From Vibrio pomeroyi (GTDB taxonomy: Bacteria > Pseudomonadota > Gammaproteobacteria > Enterobacterales > Vibrionaceae), in contig NZ_AP025506.1 of assembly GCF_024347595.1 (NCBI RefSeq), positions 186,001 to 250,000 of the forward strand: a stretch of 64,000 bases of DNA. Direction: 5' to 3'. Positions 7,931 to 18,792 of the stretch are shown here, piece after piece. The translations under genes and the position numbers were made by a program. Position 1 is the stretch's first letter. Each line of letters opens with the position of its first letter. A model generated the notes under the pieces. The model saw nothing but the letters and a program-made list of their open reading frames with translations. It had not been told where the DNA came from and did no database searches.

Positions 7931-10099
7931 ATGACAACACAACCATCTCAGCAATCACACACAGATAACTCTGATGAGATAGATTTAGGAAAACTATTTG
8001 GCATTTTATTAGATGCTAAATGGCTAATCATGCTCACCACATTTGCTTTTGCTGTGTTTGGTGTTGCGTTTGCCCTGCTTTCAACACCGATATACAAAGC
8101 CGATGCATTGATTCAAATTGAAGAAAAGAGCTCTGGTGGCATATCATCAATGGTTGGTGACATGGGCGAATTGTTCTCTCAGGAATCTTCTGCAACGACA
8201 GAAGTGGAGATCATCAAATCGCGCATGATCTTGGGCGAAACAGTTGATAAATTCAATTTAACCACAGTAACTTCTCCAAACTATGCGCCAATTGTAGGTA
8301 AAGGGTTCGCGCGCTTAACCGGCGATATCAACCACATTGTTGTGAGTCGTTTTACCTTGCCCAGCTATGCGAGTGATTATGGGCACACGATTCAGATTAT
8401 TGATGCTGAACAAGGAACTTACCAACTGGTACGTGATGATGAGCGCGTTATCTTGCAAGGCAAAGTGGGTGAGCTAGCAACATCCGATGATTACAGCTTG
8501 TTTGTGGCGGGCTTTGAAACGCACAACGGTTTTGAGTTCTCGATTGGTCAACGTAGCCGGCTAGAGGCGATCGAATGGTTGAAATCTTCTTTGTCTCTTT
8601 CTGAGCAAGGTAAGCAAACTGGCATTTTGAAGCTAAGCTTTGAAGGCGAAGACAAACAACAGATTTCTGAAATCCTAAACCACATTAGCCAGATCTACTT
8701 CTTACAAAATGTGAAGCGTAACTCAGCGGAAGCTGAGAAGAGTCTGCAGTTCTTGGAGGGTCACCTTCCTGGTATTAAATCTGAGTTAACTGGCTATGAA
8801 GACACGCTAAACAATTATCGCCAAAAGAACGAATCGATCGACTTGGGCTTAGAAGCGCAGTCGACACTAAAGGTAATGGTAGAGCTTGAAGCACAATTGA
8901 ACGAGCTGACGTTCAAAGAAAGTGAAATCAGCCAGCGTTTCACTAAAGATCACCCAGCATACAAAGCCCTGCTTGATAAACGTAAAACGCTATTTGGTGA
9001 GAAGGAGCGCCTAAACAAGCAAGTACAAAAGCTACCGAAAACACAACGTGAAGTACTGCGAATGACACGTGATGTTGAAGTAAACCAACAGATCTACATT
9101 CAACTTTTAAATAAAGTTCAAGAGCTAAGCATTATCAAAGCCGGTACCGTTGGTAACGTTCGTATCTTAGATGACGCACAAGCCTATACTCGCGCCGTTA
9201 AACCGAAGAGGCCGCTGATTGTTGTATTAGCGACGCTAGTGGGGGGAATACTGAGTGTTGCGTTTGTACTAATAAAATCGGCATTCCATCGTGGAGTTGA
9301 AACGCCAGACCAAATTGAACAAATTGGTCTGCCGGTTTATGCTACCGTACCAAAATCTGATTTGCAGATTGAGCTAACGAGCCGCTTTCAATCTAAGAAA
9401 CAGAAAGCAAAGGATGCCCAAGCGTTGCTTGCTGAATCGAACCCTGCAGACCTTTCGGTTGAAGCATTGCGTGGCCTTCGTACCAGTTTACATTTCGCGA
9501 TGTTAGAAGCAAAAAATAATATCTTGATGATCTCGGGACCAGCACCTGGTATTGGAAAGTCGTTTATTTCAACAAACTTTGCTGCCGTTGTTGCTAAAAC
9601 TGGTCAAAAAGTGCTGTTGATCGATGCGGATATGCGCAAAGGTTACTTACAGCAGAGTTTTGGTGTTGAGTGGGATAATGGTCTTTCTGAGCTGCTAAGT
9701 GGCAAACAACAATTTACTCAATCAGTAAAATCGACTTTAGTTAAAAATTTAGATATTATTACTCGAGGTCAAGTGCCACCTAACCCATCTGAGTTACTAA
9801 TGCATCCTCGTTTATCTCAGTTGATGGAATGGGCATCGAAAGAGTATGACTTAGTGATAGTAGATACTCCTCCAGTGCTTGCGGTTACAGACCCTAGTAT
9901 TGTTGGATCTTTTGCCGGAACTACGCTAATGGTTGCTCGCTTTGGTCAAAATACGATTAAAGAGATTGATGTTGCTCGCAGTCGATTTGAGCAATCTGGT
10001 GTTGAAGTTAAAGGTGTGATTTTCAATGCTATCGAGAAAAAAGCATCAAGTGCTTATGGTTATTATAACTACGCTTATTCGAGCGAGAAGTTGACCTAA
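7931..10099 (+). CDS. wzc: Wzc-type polysaccharide co-polymerase and BY-kinase
   Basis: A 722-residue inner-membrane bacterial tyrosine kinase. Wzz-like N-terminal domain with membrane segment about 31-51, a long periplasmic coiled-coil region, a second membrane segment about 427-448, then a cytoplasmic kinase. Kinase motifs: Walker A SGPAPGIGKS near 534, Walker A' VLLIDADMRKG near 561, Walker B LVIVDTPP near 640. The C-terminal Tyr cluster is SAYGYYNYAYSSEKLT. It controls chain length and export together with Wza and Wzb. All expected motifs are present, so it looks intact. This could make up for the broken wzz at 35.9-37.1 kb. A 142-nt gap separates it from wzb; a 14-bp palindrome TCTATTTAAATAGA lies in it at 7790-7803. 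Confidence 0.96.
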   Translation: MTTQPSQQSHTDNSDEIDLGKLFGILLDAKWLIMLTTFAFAVFGVAFALLSTPIYKADALIQIEEKSSGGISSMVGDMGELFSQESSATTEVEIIKSRMILGETVDKFNLTTVTSPNYAPIVGKGFARLTGDINHIVVSRFTLPSYASDYGHTIQIIDAEQGTYQLVRDDERVILQGKVGELATSDDYSLFVAGFETHNGFEFSIGQRSRLEAIEWLKSSLSLSEQGKQTGILKLSFEGEDKQQISEILNHISQIYFLQNVKRNSAEAEKSLQFLEGHLPGIKSELTGYEDTLNNYRQKNESIDLGLEAQSTLKVMVELEAQLNELTFKESEISQRFTKDHPAYKALLDKRKTLFGEKERLNKQVQKLPKTQREVLRMTRDVEVNQQIYIQLLNKVQELSIIKAGTVGNVRILDDAQAYTRAVKPKRPLIVVLATLVGGILSVAFVLIKSAFHRGVETPDQIEQIGLPVYATVPKSDLQIELTSRFQSKKQKAKDAQALLAESNPADLSVEALRGLRTSLHFAMLEAKNNILMISGPAPGIGKSFISTNFAAVVAKTGQKVLLIDADMRKGYLQQSFGVEWDNGLSELLSGKQQFTQSVKSTLVKNLDIITRGQVPPNPSELLMHPRLSQLMEWASKEYDLVIVDTPPVLAVTDPSIVGSFAGTTLMVARFGQNTIKEIDVARSRFEQSGVEVKGVIFNAIEKKASSAYGYYNYAYSSEKLT

Positions 10100-10332
10100 A
10101 GGGTAAGTTGATGTAACTATCGATTTATGATTATCAATTGTTTTGTAGAGTTAGTGGGTTGAATGGTAACTATACAATACATATGATGTTTTATATGTCT
10201 ACTACTAATGAGTTTAATTACTATCTTAGGGGTTGAACATGTGATTGAACGTTTTTGTTTGACATTAGCTTATATTTTTCTCTATATGTTTAATGTAGAT
10301 ATAAATTTGATTTTTACAAATTAAGAATAATT

Positions 10333-11580
10333 TTGAACTTATTAAAAACCTCTTTTTTATCTTTGATTTCTACAGCTGTTAAAGTTACTTCTGGAATAGT
10401 TATAAATAAAGCAGTTTCTGTTTTTATTGGACCTTCTGGGTTAGCGCTAATTGGTCAATTTCAAAATATACTCCAAATAATGATGACTTTAGCTCAAGGT
10501 GGAATTAATTCTGGTGTTACAAAATACACTGCTGAATATAATTCAATCGATGATAATGAGCTGCCAAATTTATGGAGTAGTGCTGCAATTATTACTTTAC
10601 TCTGTTCTGGGTTAATTGGACTGTTGTCACTATCTTTCTCTTCATATTTATCAAGTTCTATTCTTAATACAAGTGATTACTCATATGTATTTCTAATATT
10701 GGGAGCAACACTCTCTTTATTTACTTTGAATCAACTATTGTTATCGATAATAAATGGCCTAAAGGAAATTAAATTATTCATAACTATCAATATCACACAA
10801 AGTTTATATAGTTTGGTTTTTTCTACAGCAATGGTAATTCTTTGGGGTATTGAAGGCGCTTTACTCGCTTTAGTAACCAATCAGTCTATCGTATTTTTGA
10901 CTGTACTTATTAGGTTGAGGCAACATGAACAATTGAAGCTTAGTAACTTTTTAAGAGGATTTGATTCAAGTAAAGCTAAGTTGTTGAGCTCATATACATT
11001 AATGGCATTTACTTCAGCGTTTACGATGCCAATAAGCAGTTATGTTGTGAGAAATTACATTGGAGAGTTTATCTCTTGGGATGCGGCTGGTTATTGGCAA
11101 GCCATTTCTTATATATCAAGTATGTATTTAATGGTTGTCACTACGGCATTATCAACTTATTACCTCCCTAGACTATCAGAGATATCATGTATATCAGAGT
11201 TAAAAAGAGAATTGAGAGAAGGCTATAAGGTAATAATACCGATAGTCTGTATCTTATCTTTGGGTATGTATTTTTGCCGTGGGCTTATAGTTTGGTTATT
11301 ATTTAGCAGTGAGTTTGAGCCTATGCTTGACTTGTTCTTGTGGCAGTTGATAGGAGATGTAATAAAAATATCATCATGGTTGATGGTTTATTTGTTGTTG
11401 GCAAAGAGTATGACTAAGGAATATATTTTTACAGAGATCTTTTTTTCGCTGTTATTTTCTGTATTTTCAATTTTACTTATAAATTCTTTTGGTTTGATCG
11501 GTGTTACATATAGTTATGCTGTTAGCTATCTTCTATACTTTACGATTCTTGTTTATATAATCTTAAGAAAACTAAACTAA
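10333..11580 (+). CDS. wzx: Wzx-type O-antigen/capsule repeat-unit flippase
   Basis: A 415-residue hydrophobic protein with about 12 membrane segments, of the polysaccharide biosynthesis (PST/MOP) family. It should flip the undecaprenyl-diphosphate-linked repeat unit to the periplasmic face. N-terminal sequence [20 protein letters not shown] and the [13 protein letters not shown] stretch are typical of Wzx linked to dTDP-amino-sugar clusters. The start is a TTG at 10333 with only a weak purine-rich stretch upstream; no ATG fits. The DNA is very AT-rich compared with wzc, marking the start of the variable, probably laterally acquired part of the locus. Followed 10 nt later by rmlB. Confidence 0.88.
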   Translation: MNLLKTSFLSLISTAVKVTSGIVINKAVSVFIGPSGLALIGQFQNILQIMMTLAQGGINSGVTKYTAEYNSIDDNELPNLWSSAAIITLLCSGLIGLLSLSFSSYLSSSILNTSDYSYVFLILGATLSLFTLNQLLLSIINGLKEIKLFITINITQSLYSLVFSTAMVILWGIEGALLALVTNQSIVFLTVLIRLRQHEQLKLSNFLRGFDSSKAKLLSSYTLMAFTSAFTMPISSYVVRNYIGEFISWDAAGYWQAISYISSMYLMVVTTALSTYYLPRLSEISCISELKRELREGYKVIIPIVCILSLGMYFCRGLIVWLLFSSEFEPMLDLFLWQLIGDVIKISSWLMVYLLLAKSMTKEYIFTEIFFSLLFSVFSILLINSFGLIGVTYSYAVSYLLYFTILVYIILRKLN

Positions 11581-11590
11581 TAGGTTTTTC

Positions 11591-12655
11591 ATGAAATTTT
11601 TTATAACCGGTGGCGCTGGTTTTATTGGCTCAGCAGTCATCCGCCACATAATCGAAAATACTCAGCATACGGTTGTTAACTTAGATAAGCTAACTTATGC
11701 TGGTAACTTAGAGTCATTAAATCGAGTGAGTGCAGACCCTCGTTACTTCTTCGAGCAAGTTGATATCTGTGACAAGGTTGAACTCACTAGAGTTCTTTCT
11801 CATTATCAACCTGATGCTGTGATGCACCTTGCAGCAGAGTCGCATGTCGATCGTTCAATTGATGGGCCTGCAGCCTTCATCGAAACCAATGTGGTCGGCA
11901 CTTATACACTTCTAGAAGCGGTAAGGGCATATTGGAACGATTTAGAACCCAAAAAGAAAACGTCTTTTCGGTTCCATCACATCTCGACAGATGAAGTCTA
12001 TGGTGACTTAGAAGGCACTGAAGCCCTATTTACGGAAAAAACCTCTTACGAGCCTTCTAGTCCGTATTCTGCGTCTAAAGCCTCCAGTGATCACCTTGTA
12101 CGCGCTTGGTTAAGAACCTATGGCTTACCTACAATTGTGACTAACTGTTCAAATAACTATGGACCATATCACTTTCCAGAGAAATTGATACCACTCGTGA
12201 TTTTAAACGCGATCGATGGTAAGCCATTACCTGTGTACGGTGATGGTATGCAAATTCGTGATTGGTTATATGTTGAGGATCACGCACGGGCACTTTATAA
12301 GGTTGTGACTGAAGGTGAGGTTGGTGAAACATATAATATTGGTGGCCATAACGAGAAAGCGAATATTGAAGTGGTTAAAACCATCTGTTCATTGCTAGAA
12401 GAACTCGTTCCCAATAAGCCTGAAGGTGTTAGCCAATACCAAGATTTAATTACTTATGTTACAGATCGCCCAGGGCATGACGTTCGATATGCAATTGATG
12501 CTTCTAAGATTGAGCGTGAGTTAGGGTGGACGCCAGAAGAAAGTTTTGAAACGGGTATTCGCAAGACCGTAGAGTGGTACCTGAGTAACAAACAGTGGTG
12601 GAGCCGAGTGTTAGATGGGTCATATAGTATGGAAAGATTAGGGCAGGGTAGCTAA
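11591..12655 (+). CDS. rmlB: dTDP-glucose 4,6-dehydratase
   Basis: A 354-residue extended SDR enzyme that converts dTDP-D-glucose to dTDP-4-keto-6-deoxy-D-glucose. NAD-binding GGAGFIGS is at residues 7-14, the substrate/catalytic stretch [13 protein letters not shown] is present, and the YxxxK catalytic pair is in [13 protein letters not shown] near residue 158. C-terminal [16 protein letters not shown] is characteristic. Its stop overlaps the rmlA start by one base. There is no rmlC or rmlD here, so the product goes into the 3-amino-sugar branch rather than to rhamnose. Confidence 0.97.
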   Translation: MKFFITGGAGFIGSAVIRHIIENTQHTVVNLDKLTYAGNLESLNRVSADPRYFFEQVDICDKVELTRVLSHYQPDAVMHLAAESHVDRSIDGPAAFIETNVVGTYTLLEAVRAYWNDLEPKKKTSFRFHHISTDEVYGDLEGTEALFTEKTSYEPSSPYSASKASSDHLVRAWLRTYGLPTIVTNCSNNYGPYHFPEKLIPLVILNAIDGKPLPVYGDGMQIRDWLYVEDHARALYKVVTEGEVGETYNIGGHNEKANIEVVKTICSLLEELVPNKPEGVSQYQDLITYVTDRPGHDVRYAIDASKIERELGWTPEESFETGIRKTVEWYLSNKQWWSRVLDGSYSMERLGQGS

Positions 12656-13521
12656 TGAAAGGAATTATACTTGCGGGTGGTTCAGGTACTCGTTTATACC
12701 CATTAACTCGTGGTGTATCGAAACAGCTATTGCCAGTCTACGATAAACCCATGATTTATTACCCGTTATCTGTACTTATGTTAGCGGGAATTCGTGAAAT
12801 ACTCATCATCACGACGCCAGAAGATCAAGATGGTTTTAAACGTTTGTTAGGCGATGGGGCCGATTTCGGCCTCTCTTTAGAATTTGCCGTTCAGCCTAGC
12901 CCAGATGGCCTCGCACAGGCTTTCATTATTGGCGAGCAGTTTATTGGCAATGATTCTGTATGTTTGGTGCTTGGTGACAATATTTTTTATGGTCAAGGGT
13001 TTACGCCTATTCTTCAAAGAGCTGCGCAGCGCGAGCAAGGGGCAACGGTCTTTGGCTATCAAGTAAAAGATCCAGAGCGCTTCGGTGTTGTGGAGTTTGA
13101 TCAATCAATGCAAGCGATCTCAATAGAAGAGAAGCCTGAAATACCTAAATCCAACTACGCGGTAACAGGGTTGTACTTTTATGATAATCACGTCGTAGAG
13201 TTAGCGAAAAAAGTCGAACCTTCTGCTCGTGGTGAATTGGAAATTTCAACATTGAATCAAATGTACCTCGAGCGAAGTGAGCTCAATGTTGAACTATTAG
13301 GGCGAGGTTTTGCTTGGTTAGACACGGGAACACATGCGAGTCTTCATGAAGCCTCTTCTTTCGTTGAAACGATAGAAAATGTTCAAGGGCTTAAAGTCGC
13401 TTGTCTAGAAGAAATTGCTTGGCGTCAAGGGTGGCTATCCAGCGAGCAACTCTTGAAAGCGGGTCATGCTTTATCGAAAAATGAGTATGGTCAGTATCTA
13501 CTAGCTCTACTAGAAGAATGA
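12655..13521 (+). CDS. rmlA: Glucose-1-phosphate thymidylyltransferase
   Basis: A 288-residue nucleotidyltransferase making dTDP-glucose from dTTP and glucose-1-phosphate. N-terminal [20 protein letters not shown] is the nucleotide-binding loop; the metal-binding [10 protein letters not shown] and the [10 protein letters not shown] stretch are both present. Length and motifs match RmlA/RffH enzymes throughout. Overlaps rmlB by one base and precedes the ketoisomerase by 18 nt, forming one translation-coupled pathway block. Confidence 0.97.
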   Translation: MKGIILAGGSGTRLYPLTRGVSKQLLPVYDKPMIYYPLSVLMLAGIREILIITTPEDQDGFKRLLGDGADFGLSLEFAVQPSPDGLAQAFIIGEQFIGNDSVCLVLGDNIFYGQGFTPILQRAAQREQGATVFGYQVKDPERFGVVEFDQSMQAISIEEKPEIPKSNYAVTGLYFYDNHVVELAKKVEPSARGELEISTLNQMYLERSELNVELLGRGFAWLDTGTHASLHEASSFVETIENVQGLKVACLEEIAWRQGWLSSEQLLKAGHALSKNEYGQYLLALLEE

Positions 13522-13539
13522 GATTGAAAGAGAACAGAT

Positions 13540-13941
13540 ATGAGTTTGATTCATTGGATTGATTTTCCGAAAATTGGCGATGACAGAGGCAACCTCGTTG
13601 CACTGGAGGGGAATAAAAATATCCCGTTTTCTATCAAACGCGTTTATTACTTGTTTGATTTGCAATCGGATATACCTCGTGGCTTTCATGCCCATAAAGA
13701 ACTGATTCAAGTTGCCGTTTGTGTTAAAGGTCGCTGCGATATTTTAATGGACGATGGAAAGAATAAAGAGATAGTAACGCTAGATTCTCCAGATAGAGGT
13801 TTACTCATCGATGTCATGCAGTGGCATGAAATGCAAAACTTTTCTGATGACTGTGTATTATTGGTTCTTGCTAGCGATATCTATGATGAGGCTGATTACA
13901 TCCGAAACTACGAGCAGTTTCAAAATGAGGTAAAAAAGTGA
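13540..13941 (+). CDS. dTDP-4-oxo-6-deoxyglucose 3,4-ketoisomerase (FdtA/QdtA-like)
   Basis: A 133-residue cupin that moves the keto group from C4 to C3 of dTDP-4-keto-6-deoxyglucose. The family signature [20 protein letters not shown], with the two catalytic His residues, is present, and the N-terminal [17 protein letters not shown] is typical. FdtA leads to Fuc3NAc and QdtA to Qui3NAc; the two differ in C4 stereochemistry set by this enzyme, and I cannot decide between them by eye. It overlaps the acetyltransferase gene by 4 nt (GTGA). With the downstream aminotransferase and acetyltransferase it completes a dTDP-3-acetamido-3,6-dideoxyhexose route. Confidence 0.9.
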   Translation: MSLIHWIDFPKIGDDRGNLVALEGNKNIPFSIKRVYYLFDLQSDIPRGFHAHKELIQVAVCVKGRCDILMDDGKNKEIVTLDSPDRGLLIDVMQWHEMQNFSDDCVLLVLASDIYDEADYIRNYEQFQNEVKK

Positions 13942-14399
13942 AAATTCATCCATTGAGCGATGTTGCATCCACCGATATTGGTTTGGGGACGACGATTTGG
14001 CAATTCTCAGTTGTATTAAAGGGGGCACAAATAGGTCAAGACTGTAACATTTGCGCTCACACCTTTATTGAAAATGATGTAGTGCTTGGTAATCGAGTTA
14101 CAGTTAAAAGTGGCGTGTACCTTTGGGATGGTATTCGAGCGGGCAATGACGTATTCATCGGACCATGTGTAGCGTTTACCAATGATAAATATCCTCGCTC
14201 TAAGCAGTACCCAGATGACTTCCCCAAAATACAAATAGGCTCTGGTGCGTCAATTGGAGCTAATGCTACGATTTTACCTGGTGTTCAAATTGGTGAAAAG
14301 GCTATGATTGGTGCTGGCTCTGTTGTGACAAAAGATGTCCCGCCAAAAGCTGTTGTTGCAGGAAACCCTGCGAGAATTATTCGATATATTGAGGTTTAG
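13938..14399 (+). CDS. Left-handed beta-helix N-acetyltransferase (FdtC/QdtC-like)
   Basis: A 153-residue hexapeptide-repeat acetyltransferase, expected to acetylate the 3-amino group of dTDP-3-amino-3,6-dideoxyhexose using acetyl-CoA. Hexapeptide repeats run through the protein ([60 protein letters not shown]) and it ends in the usual [12 protein letters not shown]. Start is GTG at 13938, overlapping the ketoisomerase stop (GTGA), which suggests coupled translation. Order ketoisomerase-acetyltransferase-aminotransferase is common in Fuc3NAc and Qui3NAc clusters. Confidence 0.88.
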   Translation: MKIHPLSDVASTDIGLGTTIWQFSVVLKGAQIGQDCNICAHTFIENDVVLGNRVTVKSGVYLWDGIRAGNDVFIGPCVAFTNDKYPRSKQYPDDFPKIQIGSGASIGANATILPGVQIGEKAMIGAGSVVTKDVPPKAVVAGNPARIIRYIEV

Positions 14400-14405
14400 T
14401 AAGCC

Positions 14406-15503
14406 GTGATTCCATTTTTAGATTTGAAAAGTATCAATCAACAATATCAGCAAGAGTTAAAAGAGGCATGCGCGCGTGTCATTGATTCTGGTTGGTACAT
14501 CATGGGTAATGAACTTGCAACGTTTGAGCAAGAGTTTGCGGCGTATTGTGGGACTCAATATTGCATAGGTGTTGCCAATGGATTGGATGCTCTGACATTG
14601 ACACTGAGAGCATGGAAAGAGCTAGGAAGGTTACAAGCAGGTGATGAGGTGATTGTACCTGCGAACACCTATATTGCATCAGTTCTCGCGATTACAGAAA
14701 ATGATTTGGTACCTGTCTTAGTTGAGCCTGATGAGGACACCTTTAATCTGGATATTTCGAACATTCAGAATGCATTGACAGAGAAAACCAAAGCGATCTT
14801 ACCGGTGCATTTATATGGCCAGATTTCTCCTATGGATGAAATTATGGACCTTGCAAACGAGCATCAATTACTGGTTTTAGAGGACTGTGCCCAATCTCAT
14901 GGAGCGCAAATTAAAGACAAAAAGTGTGGTGCTTGGGGGCATGCGGCAGGGTTTAGTTTCTACCCAGGAAAGAACTTAGGCGCATTGGGCGATGCAGGTG
15001 CGATCACCACCAGTGACAAAGAACTATATGATGTACTTGTTGCACTTAGAAACTATGGCTCACATAAAAAGTATGAGAATAAATATCAAGGTGTTAATTC
15101 TCGTTTAGACGAGATTCAAGCGGCTATGTTACGAGTCAAGCTGCTGCATTTGGATAAGGAAACCGCACATCGTCAGCACGTTGCACAACTGTATCTTGAC
15201 GGTATCAACAACCCAAAAGTTACCTTGCCAAAGGTAACAATGAAGGAGGGGCATGTTTGGCACCTTTTCGTTCTTCGTACTTCAGAAAGACCTGCGCTAA
15301 TGGAGCACTTGGAGCAAAACGGCATACAAACTTTGATTCACTACCCAACTCCTCCTCATCAACAAGCGGCCTATAATTATTTAAATGAGCTATCATTGCC
15401 AATCACTCAAGTGCTACATCAAGAAGTAATAAGCTTACCCATTAGCCCTATCATATCTTTGGAAGAAGTTGAGTATATAGTTAAAGTTATAAATAGTTAT
15501 TAG
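14406..15503 (+). CDS. dTDP-3-amino-3,6-dideoxyhexose transaminase (FdtB/QdtB-like)
   Basis: A 365-residue PLP-dependent sugar aminotransferase of the DegT/DnrJ/EryC1 family. It contains the N-terminal [29 protein letters not shown], the DCAQSHGAQ stretch, and the PLP lysine in [18 protein letters not shown] (Lys near residue 188). It should aminate the C3 keto sugar made by the ketoisomerase. Start is GTG at 14406, 6 nt after the acetyltransferase stop. It is the last gene of the dTDP-sugar block; a short tandem repeat follows it before the glycosyltransferase block. Confidence 0.92.
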   Translation: MIPFLDLKSINQQYQQELKEACARVIDSGWYIMGNELATFEQEFAAYCGTQYCIGVANGLDALTLTLRAWKELGRLQAGDEVIVPANTYIASVLAITENDLVPVLVEPDEDTFNLDISNIQNALTEKTKAILPVHLYGQISPMDEIMDLANEHQLLVLEDCAQSHGAQIKDKKCGAWGHAAGFSFYPGKNLGALGDAGAITTSDKELYDVLVALRNYGSHKKYENKYQGVNSRLDEIQAAMLRVKLLHLDKETAHRQHVAQLYLDGINNPKVTLPKVTMKEGHVWHLFVLRTSERPALMEHLEQNGIQTLIHYPTPPHQQAAYNYLNELSLPITQVLHQEVISLPISPIISLEEVEYIVKVINSY

Positions 15504-15505
15504 GG

Positions 15506-15531
15506 AACTTTAACTTTAACTTTAACTTTAA
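15506..15531. repeat. AACTTT hexanucleotide tandem repeat
   Basis: Four consecutive AACTTT units plus a partial fifth lie between the aminotransferase stop (15501-15503) and the GTG start at 15560. It is the only simple-sequence repeat I see in this intergenic set. It is short, so it may be chance or a site of slippage affecting downstream expression. Confidence 0.7.
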
Positions 15532-15559
15532 TTAAATATTTATTTTTATGAGGTGATCA

Positions 15560-16639
15560 GTGAAGAGTATTCTTATTATTACACAAGGATTTTTCGGAGG
15601 TACAGACAGAATACTCTCGGACTTTTTTTCTTGGTGTCAGAATGAAGGTTATAATGCTACAATAGTACAGCAAGATGAAATTAAAAATAGTCCTATTGGT
15701 AAAGAAAATTATGATTATATTGTCCTTCCAACATCAGCTATTTTTACATTGAAGTATTTATTTGGTGATGCCAAAGTTTTGATTTGGTCTATGGGGCATG
15801 ATGCTATCGAGGCGGCGTTTTATAATCGTGAAATAAAAAACCCTATTTACAACTTGGTATTTAGGGGGTTGTATACATTATTCGATAAGATTAGTCGGGG
15901 AAATAGAGTTTTTGCTTTTACCGATGAAGTTGCTGTTAATCATGCTCGTAGAGAGGTTGGACGAGAAATAATATTACCAATACCAATAGATATTCCCCCC
16001 AAAAATGAATATGAATATAACGCAACAAAAAGTTTCTACTGGTTAGGAAGGGTTGATAGAGACTTTAAAGTGTGGACATTGTTAGAAATATTAAATAACC
16101 TTGAAAAGCATGAGTTCAATGGGGTGTTTAATATTATTGGTGGTGGAGATGGCGTTTCACTAATTGATAGCGATAATTATTCTTTTAAAATAGTTAGACA
16201 TGGTAATCTTCCTTATGATGTAATGGAGGAGTATTTGAAAATTAATGCATCACTAGTATTTGCAATGGGAACATCTGCTTTAGAAGGAAGTAAATTAGGA
16301 GTTCCAACTATTCTTGTCAACCCATTACGCCAAGGTGAGCGTAACTTTGATTCTCGCTGGGTTTTCGATTCAATAGGTTTTTCTCTTGGTGAGTTTAAGC
16401 TTTCCAATGTAATGCCTGAACAACCCAAGTTTGGTTTACAGACATTGATTGATGAATTTAATAATAATCCTCAAGTGCTTTCTTCGAAAAGCTATGAATA
16501 CTCTAATAACTTCAGTAGAGAAAAGGTTTATAGTGATTTAATGTCTAACTTTGAAAAGTTTGATAAGCTGTCCTCTATAAAAGTTCAAGTATTAATACAC
16601 TACCTAACTAAAAAATTAAAGTCGTATAAAAAAACATGA
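15560..16639 (+). CDS. GT-B-type glycosyltransferase
   Basis: A 359-residue predicted glycosyltransferase. The N-terminal half begins ILIITQGFFGGTDRILSDFF, and the C-terminal half has a nucleotide-sugar-binding style segment SFYWLGRVDRDFKVWTLLE followed by GTSALEGSKLGVPTILVNP, the usual donor-site stretch of GT-B enzymes. Specific family and sugar are not recognisable. Start GTG at 15560 is supported by AGGTGA 4-9 nt upstream. It overlaps wzy by 4 nt (ATGA). The AT-rich codon use is like the neighbouring wzy. A 3-acetamido-sugar or fucose donor would fit the cluster but is only inference. Confidence 0.72.
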   Translation: MKSILIITQGFFGGTDRILSDFFSWCQNEGYNATIVQQDEIKNSPIGKENYDYIVLPTSAIFTLKYLFGDAKVLIWSMGHDAIEAAFYNREIKNPIYNLVFRGLYTLFDKISRGNRVFAFTDEVAVNHARREVGREIILPIPIDIPPKNEYEYNATKSFYWLGRVDRDFKVWTLLEILNNLEKHEFNGVFNIIGGGDGVSLIDSDNYSFKIVRHGNLPYDVMEEYLKINASLVFAMGTSALEGSKLGVPTILVNPLRQGERNFDSRWVFDSIGFSLGEFKLSNVMPEQPKFGLQTLIDEFNNNPQVLSSKSYEYSNNFSREKVYSDLMSNFEKFDKLSSIKVQVLIHYLTKKLKSYKKT

Positions 16640-17943
16640 AATTTTTAGTATCTAATATCTTCTTCTTTATTACTACTACTATTGTAATTTTTGTTATTGT
16701 TTCTGGGTTCTATACTGGCTTCATTTTTTATGTGGCTATGATTATTTCTTGGTTGGGTTTTTTATACTGTGCTTATAGTTACTATAAAAATTCTGAAAGA
16801 CTCATTAACCCTACAACTTGCTTTTGCTTGTCTGTGTTTGTTTTTTTGGTGTCAAGGCCTTTTCTTTCTTTACTTATGGGTGATGAAGTCATTTCTATTG
16901 GTCTAGGTATTACGGAAGAAAATATAATAAAAGCCACGTTGTTTGTCATGTGGTCTTTTTATTTGATAAATATTTTCTACTGTTTCTTTGATAAGCCTGC
17001 TAAATTTATACTGAACGGCATGCCGGATATAAAAATTAAGTCATATACTTGGTCTAATGTTTTTCTATTGTTTTCATTATTTCTTTCTTTTTTGTTTTTA
17101 AAGAACTCATATTTTAATTACAACGTGCTTTCTAACAATGAAAATTATTTTAGTTTTATTTCAAGTTTAGATTTCTCATATTTTAGATACTTCTTTATAT
17201 CAAAGTATTTTTTAATATTATATATCGTGCTAAGTAAAAGTAATAAGTCTCTTTTAATAAGCACTTCTATCCTGTTCCTCTCTTCTTTAGGGTTTATGGC
17301 TATTGGCTTACGAGGGTATACAATTGCTTATCTTTTCCTATTTTTGTTAGCTTATGATGTTAAATATAAGATAAAGCTGATCCCTCTGATTGTTTTAAGC
17401 TTATCCCTTATTATTTTGTCTGCATCAGTTTTGTCGTTTCGGTTAGGCTTCGATGTTTTTGAAAATGATAGCTACCTTTCAATTATCCTAAAAACTATAG
17501 CTCAACAAGGAGCAACATTTGAAGTTGTCTTTGGTGCTGTAAACTTTTTGGATGAAATAAATAAGTGCATAAGTTATTATGACTATTTTATTCAAGGAAT
17601 ACCTTTTGGAGATTGCGTAGACGTTAGTCGTGGAGTTTATTTTGCTGAGGGTGGCTTTGCTTCAAGTTTTTTTGCAGAACTTGTTTTCTTTTGGCCTATA
17701 TTGATCTTAATAATACCTTTGTTTTCCTTTTGCTTAAAATTATTGAGCTTAAGTTATGACCAAATTTTATCTTCTGGTTCAGAAAAGAAATCAAGTATAT
17801 TATTAGTGTTTTTTTTGTTGCCAAATTTAGTGTATTTCGCAAGATCATCCGTATTTGACTTTATTGAGAAAACCATTATCTCAATATTTTTTATTTTGTT
17901 TATTTCATTAGTTATAAAAATTATTAGGAAGAAAGATGCATAG
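16636..17943 (+). CDS. wzy: Wzy-type O-antigen/capsule polymerase
   Basis: A 435-residue very hydrophobic protein with about 10-11 predicted membrane segments and a large loop in the C-terminal half (roughly FRLGFDVFENDSYLSII to GDCVDVSRGVYFAEGG), as in Wzy polymerases. Sequence conservation in this family is too low for a motif-based call; topology, position among glycosyltransferases and the presence of a separate Wzx are the arguments. It would join flipped repeat units in the periplasm. It overlaps the upstream gene by 4 nt and the GT11 gene by 8 nt. Confidence 0.78.
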   Translation: MKFLVSNIFFFITTTIVIFVIVSGFYTGFIFYVAMIISWLGFLYCAYSYYKNSERLINPTTCFCLSVFVFLVSRPFLSLLMGDEVISIGLGITEENIIKATLFVMWSFYLINIFYCFFDKPAKFILNGMPDIKIKSYTWSNVFLLFSLFLSFLFLKNSYFNYNVLSNNENYFSFISSLDFSYFRYFFISKYFLILYIVLSKSNKSLLISTSILFLSSLGFMAIGLRGYTIAYLFLFLLAYDVKYKIKLIPLIVLSLSLIILSASVLSFRLGFDVFENDSYLSIILKTIAQQGATFEVVFGAVNFLDEINKCISYYDYFIQGIPFGDCVDVSRGVYFAEGGFASSFFAELVFFWPILILIIPLFSFCLKLLSLSYDQILSSGSEKKSSILLVFFLLPNLVYFARSSVFDFIEKTIISIFFILFISLVIKIIRKKDA

Positions 17944-18790
17944 TCAAATTGTCTTTTCACAAGGTGGGTTAGGTAATCAGTTGTTTCAGTATGCATTTTA
18001 TCTTGACATTGCAACTCGGAATGGTAACTGTGACTTCGATATTAGTCGTATAGTTTATGATAATCAACATAAAGGTACTAATTTGGGGGACTTACTTGGT
18101 TGTGATTTCTATAGTTTTAGTCATATGGGAAACAAGAACTTACCATTTTTAATTGATGATAGGATATCATCAAAAGTAATAAGATGGACTTTGAGGTTAT
18201 TAAATGTTAGAAGTTGTTTGGATTTTTTTTATGATTTTGACGCAACAACCTCTTATAAATCAATTGATTTCAATAAAAATAAATATGTAGGATATTTTCA
18301 GTTTGTAGATTCTGCAATAAAAAGTAAATCTATATTTGAAAAAATGATTGAAAATAAGTATCGAGTTGAGATCGAAAACTATAGAAAATCCTATGGGGAA
18401 AGCAAGGCGATTCATATCCGCAGAGGAGATTACTTCACCTCCAACTCTATAAATCATGCTGTTGCCTCTGAGGGTGAAATAACTTCAATTGTTGAACGCT
18501 ATAAAGATGATAAGATAGTGATTTTTTCAGATGATATTAAATGGTGTACCGATAAGCTCAGTAGGTTTGACAATGTCGATTTTCATCATGGAAGTTCAGC
18601 AATAGATGATTTTTTGGCTTTATCTCAATGTGATTCTTATGTTTTACTAGGTAGTAGCTTTTCATGGTGGGCTGCATTTCTATTTTCAGATGATTCTACT
18701 GAGTTAAGTTTTATTTCATCTACTAATATTAAATATCTTTCATTTGAAGAAATGGAAAAGTTAGATTGTAAAATAGTTTCAATTAATTAA
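17936..18790 (+). CDS. GT11 fucosyltransferase (alpha-1,2 type)
   Basis: A 284-residue glycosyltransferase family 11 protein. It has the N-terminal signature FSQGGLGNQLFQYAF, the GDP-fucose-binding HIRRGDY motif near residues 159-165, and the C-terminal GSSFSWWAAFL motif. GT11 enzymes mostly form alpha-1,2-fucosyl linkages from GDP-L-fucose, which the same locus can make (gmd, fcl). It starts 8 nt before the wzy stop and ends 2 nt before the next glycosyltransferase, so expression is tightly coupled. Confidence 0.92.
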   Translation: MHSQIVFSQGGLGNQLFQYAFYLDIATRNGNCDFDISRIVYDNQHKGTNLGDLLGCDFYSFSHMGNKNLPFLIDDRISSKVIRWTLRLLNVRSCLDFFYDFDATTSYKSIDFNKNKYVGYFQFVDSAIKSKSIFEKMIENKYRVEIENYRKSYGESKAIHIRRGDYFTSNSINHAVASEGEITSIVERYKDDKIVIFSDDIKWCTDKLSRFDNVDFHHGSSAIDDFLALSQCDSYVLLGSSFSWWAAFLFSDDSTELSFISSTNIKYLSFEEMEKLDCKIVSIN

Positions 18791-18792
18791 AC

